Below, one piece after another: positions 58,445 through 64,000 of a stretch of DNA of 64,000 nt. The translations under genes and the position numbers were made by a program. Where the stretch lies: the NCBI RefSeq assembly GCF_001421665.1, contig NZ_LMKV01000001.1:355038-419037 (forward strand), read 5' to 3'. The notes under the pieces were generated by a model. That model was not told the DNA's origin, did not search any database, and saw only the letters and a program-made list of their open reading frames with translations. This DNA is from Sphingobium sp. Leaf26. Its GTDB lineage: Bacteria > Pseudomonadota > Alphaproteobacteria > Sphingomonadales > Sphingomonadaceae. Positions within the stretch are counted from its first letter, which is position 1, and every line of letters starts with the position of its first letter.

Positions 58445-58876
58445 ATGACATCCTGCGACGAGCGGCAAAATGCCTCCCCCTGTCCGCCCCTGAAAGTCAG
58501 CCGGCAGGCGAACGGACCTGCCGCCTGGCTGGATGGTTTCGCGCTCTGCGCCTCCTCGCTCTGCACCCTGCATTGTCTGGGTTTGCCGCTGCTGTTCGCG
58601 CTGCTCCCCGCCTTTGCCAGCCGGATCGATCCGGGCGAATCCTTCCATCTCGTCATGCTGGCGCTGGCGGTGCCGACCAGCCTGTTCGCCTTGGTACAGG
58701 GCAAGCGCCGCCATGGCGGACTGGCGCCCCTCTTGCCGGGCATCGCCGGTCTGGCATTGATGAGCATCGGCGCGCTGGCCGCCCATGGCGCACTGGCCGA
58801 AACGCTCTGGACCGTCGCCGGCAGCCTGCTGCTCGCGGGTGCGCACATCCTCAACTGGCGGCGCGGGCTGCGCTGA
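58445..58876 (+). CDS. MerC-domain membrane protein
   Basis: The 143-residue protein has the MerC pattern: LDGFALCASSLCTLHCLGLPLL with paired Cys in the first helix, and four membrane helices (about 27-55, 65-84, 92-112, 116-135). MerC was found as a mercury importer, but chromosomal MerC proteins may carry other metals such as zinc. No mer regulator or reductase is nearby, and a Zur-like palindrome lies upstream, which favours a metal-homeostasis role. Confidence 0.85.
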   Translation: MTSCDERQNASPCPPLKVSRQANGPAAWLDGFALCASSLCTLHCLGLPLLFALLPAFASRIDPGESFHLVMLALAVPTSLFALVQGKRRHGGLAPLLPGIAGLALMSIGALAAHGALAETLWTVAGSLLLAGAHILNWRRGLR

Positions 58877-59052
58877 AAAGCCCTTCGATCCTGATCCGAT
58901 TCGCGCAATGTCCGGCTTTTGCAAAGGCCGTCCTGTCATGATGTTGCTGCAAAACGGCTTCCACGATAGCCTTCTTGCGTAACGATCCGCGAGCGCTATA
59001 AGGGCGCCTCGTGCAGACATAGACAATTTTACAAACGGAGAAGGACCATCCT

Positions 59053-60516
59053 TTGACCGAGCCGTCTGCTACGTTCCTGTTATTTGGCGCCACCGGTGAT
59101 CTGGCGCGCCGGATGATCTTTCCCTCGCTCTACAATTTGCTGTCGGACGGGTTGCTGCCCGACGACTTCATGATCGTCGCGTCCGGCCGTTCCGAAATGG
59201 ACGACGCCGCCTTCCGCAGCCAGGTGGACGATGCGTTGCGCCAGTTCCTGGCCACCGATCGCTATGATGAAGAGGTCGCCGCGCGCTTCGGCACGATGAT
59301 CGCCTATCAGCCGGTCGATGCCGGCAATGCGGACCAGTTCGCGGCGCTCGCCACGCGGATCGACGGCCGGCTGGAGCGTGGCCTGTCGGTCTATCTCTCC
59401 ACCCCGCCCTCGCTCTTCGCGCCCACCGCGCAGGGACTGGCCGACGCGGGCCTCATCACGCCGCACACCCGCATCGCGATGGAAAAGCCGATCGGCAAGG
59501 ATCTGGCCTCGTCCAAAGTCGTGAATGACGGCATCGGCCATCTGTTCGCCGAGGACCAGATTTTCCGCGTCGATCATTATCTGGGCAAGGAAACGGTCCA
59601 GAACCTGCTGGCCCTGCGTTTCGGCAACGTGATGTTCGAGCCGCTGTGGAACACCACGGCGATCGACCATGTGCAGATCACCGTGGGCGAGACGGTCGGG
59701 CTGGAAGGCCGCGTATCCTATTATGACGGCGTCGGCGCGCTGCGCGACATGGTGCAGAATCATATCCTGCAAATCCTGTCGATCATCGCCATGGAGCCGC
59801 CCGCCCGCATGGACCCGACCGCCGTGCGCGACGAGAAGGTGAAGGTGCTGCGATCGCTGCGCCCGATGACCGACGAGACGGTCAAGACCCACAGCGTGCG
59901 CGGCCAATATACGCCGGGCGCGGTCAGCGGTCAGATCGTCACCGGCTATGCCGACGAACTGGGCCAGCCGTCCGACACCGAAACCTTCGTGGCCTTGAAG
60001 GCCTATATCGACAATTGGCGCTGGCAGGGCGTGCCTTTCTATCTGCGCACCGGCAAGCGGATGCCCGCGCGCCAGTCCGAAATCGTGATCCAGTTCAAGC
60101 CGGTGCGCCACAGCATCTTCGGCCGCGATGGGCACGGTACCGGACTGGAGCCGAACACGCTGGTCATCCGATTGCAGCCGGAGGAATATATCCGGCTGGC
60201 CATCATGAGCAAAAGGCCGGGGCTGGAACGGCAGGTCAAGCTGGACGAGGTGACGCTGGACGTCTCCCTGACCGCCGCCTTTGCCGGGCAGCGCCGCCGC
60301 ATCGCTTACGAACGATTGATTCTGGACCTGCTGGCCGGTGACCAGACCCTCTTCGTCCGCCGGGACGAGGTGGAGGCGCAATGGACATGGATCGATTCGA
60401 TCATCGACGGGTGGAAAGAGGCCAATGTGAAGCCCGCCGCCTATTCTTCGGGGAACTGGGGTCCGTCTTCGGCCATTGCCCTAATCGAACGTGACGGAGC
60501 CAGCTGGCATGACTGA
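59053..60516 (+). CDS. zwf: Glucose-6-phosphate 1-dehydrogenase
   Basis: Zwf oxidises glucose 6-phosphate to 6-phosphogluconolactone. The 487-residue protein has the cofactor motif [20 protein letters not shown] and the active-site [20 protein letters not shown]. The start is a TTG at 59053 with GGAGAAGG upstream. It is the first gene of the Entner-Doudoroff cluster and overlaps edd by 8 bp. Confidence 0.97.
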   Translation: MTEPSATFLLFGATGDLARRMIFPSLYNLLSDGLLPDDFMIVASGRSEMDDAAFRSQVDDALRQFLATDRYDEEVAARFGTMIAYQPVDAGNADQFAALATRIDGRLERGLSVYLSTPPSLFAPTAQGLADAGLITPHTRIAMEKPIGKDLASSKVVNDGIGHLFAEDQIFRVDHYLGKETVQNLLALRFGNVMFEPLWNTTAIDHVQITVGETVGLEGRVSYYDGVGALRDMVQNHILQILSIIAMEPPARMDPTAVRDEKVKVLRSLRPMTDETVKTHSVRGQYTPGAVSGQIVTGYADELGQPSDTETFVALKAYIDNWRWQGVPFYLRTGKRMPARQSEIVIQFKPVRHSIFGRDGHGTGLEPNTLVIRLQPEEYIRLAIMSKRPGLERQVKLDEVTLDVSLTAAFAGQRRRIAYERLILDLLAGDQTLFVRRDEVEAQWTWIDSIIDGWKEANVKPAAYSSGNWGPSSAIALIERDGASWHD

Positions 60517-62335
60517 ACTACATCCGGTGATCGCAACGGTCACCGACCGCATCGTGCAGCGCAGCGCCGCTTCACGCCTGAAATATCTGGACCTGATCGA
60601 ACGGGGCCGCAATGCGGGCACCAATCGCGATCAGCTTTCCTGCGGCAATCTGGCCCATGCGTTCGCCGCGAGCGGCGAGGACAAGGGCGTCATCCGCGCC
60701 GGCGCGGCGATGAACATCGGGATCGTGACGTCGTACAACGACATGCTGTCGGCGCATCAGCCCTATGGCCGCTACCCGGAGATCATCAAGATCGCGGCGC
60801 GCGAAGTCGGCGCAACCGCACAGGTCGCCGGTGGCGTTCCCGCCATGTGCGACGGCGTGACGCAGGGGCAGGCGGGCATGGACCTGTCGCTGTTCAGCCG
60901 CGACACCATCGCACTCGGCACGGCGGTCGCGCTCAGCCACGCCATGTTCGAGGGCGCGATGCTGCTCGGCATTTGCGACAAGATCGTGCCGGGCCTGCTG
61001 ATCGGGGCGCTGCGCTTCGGCCATCTGCCTACCATCCTGATACCGGCCGGCCCGATGCCGTCGGGCCTCGCCAACAAGGAAAAGGTGCGCATCCGCCAGC
61101 TTTACGCGGAAGGAAAAGTCGGCAAGGACGAGTTGCTGGAATCCGAAAGCGCCTCCTATCATGGCGCGGGCACCTGCACCTTCTACGGCACCGCCAACAG
61201 CAACCAGATGATGATGGAGATGATGGGCCTGCACATGCCCGCCGCGTCCTTCGTCCATCCGGGTACGAAGCTGCGCACCGAACTGACCCGCGCGGCGACG
61301 CATCGCCTTGCGGAAATGGGCTGGGATGGCTCTGACTACCGGCCGCTGGGCCATTGCGTCGATGAAAAGGCGATCGTCAACGCGATCATCGGCCTGATGG
61401 CGACGGGTGGGTCGACCAACCATGCCATCCACCTGCCCGCCATCGCGCGGGCGGCGGGCATCCATATCGACTGGACCGACTTTGCCGAGATTTCGGACGT
61501 CGTGCCGCTGCTGGCGCGCGTCTATCCTAATGGCGCGGGCGACGTGAATAATTTCCATGCTGCGGGCGGCATCAGCTTCGTGATCCGCGAATTGCTGGGC
61601 GCCGGGCTGCTGCATGGCGATATCCTGACCGTCGCGCGTGACGGGATGGCCGGCTATGGCAGCGAGCCAGTGCTGGAGGACGAGAAGCTGGTGTGGCGCG
61701 ATGTGCCCGCGTCGCGCGACGAAGCGATCCTTCGTCCCGCCGCGAACCCATTCCAGGCCGATGGCGGCATGAAGCTGCTGGAAGGCAATCTGGGCCGCTG
61801 CGTCATGAAGGTGAGCGCAGTGGACAAGGAACGCTGGACCATCGAGGCGCCCGCCGCCGTGTTCCACGATCAGGACGATGTGCTGCGCGCGTTCAAGGCC
61901 GGCGAACTTGAACGCGACGTCGTGGTCGTGGTCCGTTTCCAGGGGCCAAAGGCGAACGGCATGCCGGAACTGCACAAGCTGACCCCGGCGCTGGGCGTAT
62001 TGCAGGACCGCGGCTTCAAGGTCGCGTTGCTGACCGACGGCCGCATGTCCGGCGCATCCGGCAAGGTGCCCGCCGCCATCCATCTGTCGCCCGAAGCCCT
62101 GGGCGGCGGCGCGATCGGAAAGCTGCGCGATGGCGATCTGGTGCGGGTCTGCGCGCAGACGGGCGATGTCAGTGCGCTGGTCGACGCGGCGACATGGGAC
62201 GCACGGGACATCCCCGCCGCGCCGCCCCCGCCCTATGACACCGGCCGCGAGTTGTTCGCGCTGTTCCGCCATCATAGCGACCTGGCCGAACAGGGCGCGT
62301 CGCCGATCCTGGCGGCCATGGAAAGCGAGATTTAA
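60509..62335 (+). CDS. edd: 6-Phosphogluconate dehydratase
   Basis: Edd turns 6-phosphogluconate into KDPG with a [4Fe-4S] cluster. The 608-residue protein has the IlvD/Edd signatures [39 protein letters not shown] and [21 protein letters not shown], including the cluster Cys residues. The ATG at 60509 lies inside the end of zwf with GGAG upstream, which suggests coupling. Confidence 0.97.
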   Translation: MTELHPVIATVTDRIVQRSAASRLKYLDLIERGRNAGTNRDQLSCGNLAHAFAASGEDKGVIRAGAAMNIGIVTSYNDMLSAHQPYGRYPEIIKIAAREVGATAQVAGGVPAMCDGVTQGQAGMDLSLFSRDTIALGTAVALSHAMFEGAMLLGICDKIVPGLLIGALRFGHLPTILIPAGPMPSGLANKEKVRIRQLYAEGKVGKDELLESESASYHGAGTCTFYGTANSNQMMMEMMGLHMPAASFVHPGTKLRTELTRAATHRLAEMGWDGSDYRPLGHCVDEKAIVNAIIGLMATGGSTNHAIHLPAIARAAGIHIDWTDFAEISDVVPLLARVYPNGAGDVNNFHAAGGISFVIRELLGAGLLHGDILTVARDGMAGYGSEPVLEDEKLVWRDVPASRDEAILRPAANPFQADGGMKLLEGNLGRCVMKVSAVDKERWTIEAPAAVFHDQDDVLRAFKAGELERDVVVVVRFQGPKANGMPELHKLTPALGVLQDRGFKVALLTDGRMSGASGKVPAAIHLSPEALGGGAIGKLRDGDLVRVCAQTGDVSALVDAATWDARDIPAAPPPPYDTGRELFALFRHHSDLAEQGASPILAAMESEI

Positions 62336-62342
62336 TTTAACT

Positions 62343-62416
62343 CCGTTCGGGCTGAGCCTGTCGAAGCCCCGTTCTTCAAAGGACGAGCGGCCCTTAGACA
62401 AGTTCAGGGCGAACGG
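62343..62416. repeat. Palindromic repeat between edd and glk
   Basis: CCGTTCGGGCTGAGCCTGTCG and the right arm TTCAGGGCGAACGG flank a variable centre. It is the same family as at 9452, 30571 and 51260, here inside the Entner-Doudoroff operon. Confidence 0.8.
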
Positions 62417-62428
62417 ATGGAGAGTGAC

Positions 62429-63403
62429 ATGACCGACATCATCGCCGCCGACATTGGCGGAACCAATGCCCGTTTCGCCCGCGCCTCGCTGGACGAGCGG
62501 GGCGTGCCGACGCTTGGCACCGTGCGTAAATATAAGGTTGCCGATTACCCCAGCCTGCAAAGCTGCTGGGCCGCCTTTGCCGAGGACGAGAAGAAGGACG
62601 GCGACGGCGACCTGCCCCGCGCCGCCTCCATCGCCTTCGCCACCGCGATCGGGCGGGAGGTGATCAAGCTGACCAACAGCAATTGGGTGATCCGCGCCGA
62701 TACGCTGGCCGCCGACATCGGCGTCGATACGGTGCGGCTGGTCAATGATTTCGAGGCGGTGGCCCATGCCGTGTCCCGCCTGCCGGCCGAAAACCTGCCC
62801 CTGCTGTTCGGTGAGGATCGCCCCTTCCCCATCGATGGCGGCGTCACCATCCTTGGTCCCGGCACGGGCCTTGGCGTCGCGATGATCGCCTATGACCAGG
62901 GCCATCCCCATGTCATCGCGACCGAGGGCGGCCATCTCGACTTCGCACCGCTCGACCATATCGAGGAGAAAATCCTCTCCTACCTGCGCGACAAGTTCCT
63001 GCGCGTGTCGACCGAACGGATCGTGTCGGGACCGGGCCTCAATTATATCTACAAGGCGCTGGCGACGATCGGCCATGACCGCGTCGTGCTGATGGAAGAC
63101 CCCGAATTGTGGCAGGCGGCGCTGGACGGGAGCGACGAGTTCGCCCGTCGCGCGCTCGACCGCTTCTGCCTCTGCTATGGCTCCGTCGCGGGCGATCTGG
63201 CGCTGGCGCATGGCCCGCACAGCGTCGTGCTGGCGGGCGGCCTGACCCAGCGGATGAAGGATTTTCTGCAAACGAGCGGGTTCCACACCCGCTTCAAGGC
63301 GAAGGGCCGGTTCGAAAGCCTGATGGCGACCGTGCCGATCCGCTGCGCCATTCATGATGAAATCGGGCTGTTCGGCGCTGCCGCAGCGTTCAGGGAGAAG
63401 TGA
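62429..63403 (+). CDS. glk: Glucokinase
   Basis: Glk phosphorylates glucose to start the pathway. The 324-residue protein is of the E. coli Glk type: IIAADIGGTNARFARA (ATP site), LVNDFEAVAHA, TILGPGTGLGVAMI, EGGHLDFAP and IVSGPGLNYIY. The ATG at 62429 has GGAG about 8 bases upstream. It lies between edd and eda. Confidence 0.96.
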   Translation: MTDIIAADIGGTNARFARASLDERGVPTLGTVRKYKVADYPSLQSCWAAFAEDEKKDGDGDLPRAASIAFATAIGREVIKLTNSNWVIRADTLAADIGVDTVRLVNDFEAVAHAVSRLPAENLPLLFGEDRPFPIDGGVTILGPGTGLGVAMIAYDQGHPHVIATEGGHLDFAPLDHIEEKILSYLRDKFLRVSTERIVSGPGLNYIYKALATIGHDRVVLMEDPELWQAALDGSDEFARRALDRFCLCYGSVAGDLALAHGPHSVVLAGGLTQRMKDFLQTSGFHTRFKAKGRFESLMATVPIRCAIHDEIGLFGAAAAFREK

Positions 63404-63404
63404 T

Positions 63405-64000
63405 GTGAGCTTGACGGTAGAACAGGTGATGGACCTGGCCCCGGTGATTCCGGTGCTGGTGGTGGACCGGGTCGAGGATGCGCTGACGATCGCGCGCGCG
63501 CTGGTGGCGGGCGGCCTGCCCGCGCTGGAAGTGACGCTGCGCACCCCCGCCGCGCTGGACGTGATCCGCGAAATGGCGAAGGTCGAGGGCGCTGTCGTGG
63601 GCGCCGGCACGGTGCTGAACCCCGCGCAACTGGACGCCGCGATGGAGGCCGGCGCGCGCTTCATCGTCAGCCCCGGCCTCACCAAGCCGCTGGGCAAGGC
63701 CGCGATCGCCGCGAAAATCCCCTTCCTGCCCGGCACGGCCACGGCGGGCGACATCATGCGCGGCATGGACATGGGCCTCACCCATTTCAAATTCTTCCCG
63801 GCCGAAACATCGGGCGGCCTGCCCGCCCTGAAGGCACTGGCCGCGCCGCTCCACACCGCGCGCTTCTGCCCCACCGGCGGCATCACGCCGCAGAGCGCAC
63901 CCGAATGGCTGGCCCAGCCCTTCATCAAATGCGTCGGCGGTAGCTGGGTCGTGCCCAAGGGTCCGGTCGATCCCGACACGATCGAGGCGCTGGCCCGCGA
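63405..64000 (+). CDS. eda: KDPG aldolase (2-dehydro-3-deoxy-phosphogluconate aldolase), cut by window edge
   Basis: Eda splits KDPG into pyruvate and glyceraldehyde 3-phosphate. From a GTG at 63405, one base after the glk stop, the visible 198 residues contain LPALEVTLRTPAALD (catalytic Glu), GAGTVLNPAQLD, ARFIVSPGL, LPGTATAGDIM and THFKFFPAE with the Schiff-base lysine. The last few residues lie beyond the window. It completes the zwf-edd-glk-eda operon. Confidence 0.96.
   Translation, partial: MSLTVEQVMDLAPVIPVLVVDRVEDALTIARALVAGGLPALEVTLRTPAALDVIREMAKVEGAVVGAGTVLNPAQLDAAMEAGARFIVSPGLTKPLGKAAIAAKIPFLPGTATAGDIMRGMDMGLTHFKFFPAETSGGLPALKALAAPLHTARFCPTGGITPQSAPEWLAQPFIKCVGGSWVVPKGPVDPDTIEALAR

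Noticed and set aside
60572-63979. An open frame of 1,135 codons on the minus strand opposite edd, glk and eda.
   Set aside because: Its product is rich in Arg, His, Gln and Ala, without domains, and lies wholly opposite three well-supported genes. In high-GC DNA such antisense frames arise from codon bias.
1-64000. CRISPR array, rRNA operon, insertion sequence transposase or prophage structural genes.
   Set aside because: No regularly spaced repeat-spacer pattern, no rRNA segments and no transposase or capsid-like proteins were found. The repeats seen are palindromic intergenic units or one 14-bp tandem array.

Overview
The window looks like chromosomal DNA of a sphingomonad (Alphaproteobacteria, order Sphingomonadales, perhaps Sphingobium or a near relative). 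This is inferred from the high GC content, the zwf-edd-glk-eda Entner-Doudoroff cluster, the fabD-fabG-acpP-fabF-mltG order, the mix of TonB receptors with catabolic genes, RcnB-type and MerC proteins, and several families of intergenic palindromes. No rRNA is present to fix the genus.

Bases 1 to about 8,120 are the right part of an integrated mobile element. They hold the first seven codons of a TraA/MobA-type relaxase on the minus strand, an oriT-like nic region, two small traC/traD-type genes, and a module made of a membrane-anchored MNT-HEPN-STN protein, a Tat-like exported protein and a divergent ribbon-helix-helix regulator with two phased operators. A DUF262 plus HEPN-RNase pair (probable defence), a ParE/RelB toxin-antitoxin pair, two AlpA/excisionase-type regulators and a tyrosine integrase follow. 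A tRNA-3'-end-like sequence at 8105-8122 may be the attachment site.

From 8.2 kb on the content is mainly chromosomal. In order: a ferredoxin reductase, a 2H phosphoesterase and mltG; the fatty-acid synthesis genes (fabF, acpP, fabG, fabD), split by two opposite-strand genes; a tripartite MacAB-TolC-type export operon; RcnB, BLUF and GntP genes; the rpsF-rpsR-rplI ribosomal operon; small sphingomonad-type proteins and a DUF808 protein; MATE and ABC-2 exporters; a PmtA-like methyltransferase; a LysR-controlled valine catabolism operon (acyl-CoA dehydrogenase, 3-hydroxyisobutyryl-CoA hydrolase, 3-hydroxyisobutyrate dehydrogenase); a TonB receptor coupled to a membrane dipeptidase; folE with a pteridine reductase; a MobA-like transferase; an MFS exporter; the fatty-acid oxidation pair fadA-fadB; galE, ybaK and pgl; an aminotransferase; an FdxA ferredoxin with a membrane anchor; tRNA-Leu(CAA); merC; and finally zwf-edd-glk-eda, whose last gene runs off the window.

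Most operons show 1-11 bp overlaps that suggest translational coupling. At least four families of palindromic repeats occupy the gaps between genes. Two AT-rich genes (22829-23203, 27679-28167) look acquired. The points most worth a second look are the MNT-HEPN-TM-STN protein with its phased operators, the DUF262-HEPN pair, the oriT, the membrane-anchored FdxA, and the terminator hairpin that contains the only good galE ribosome-binding site.
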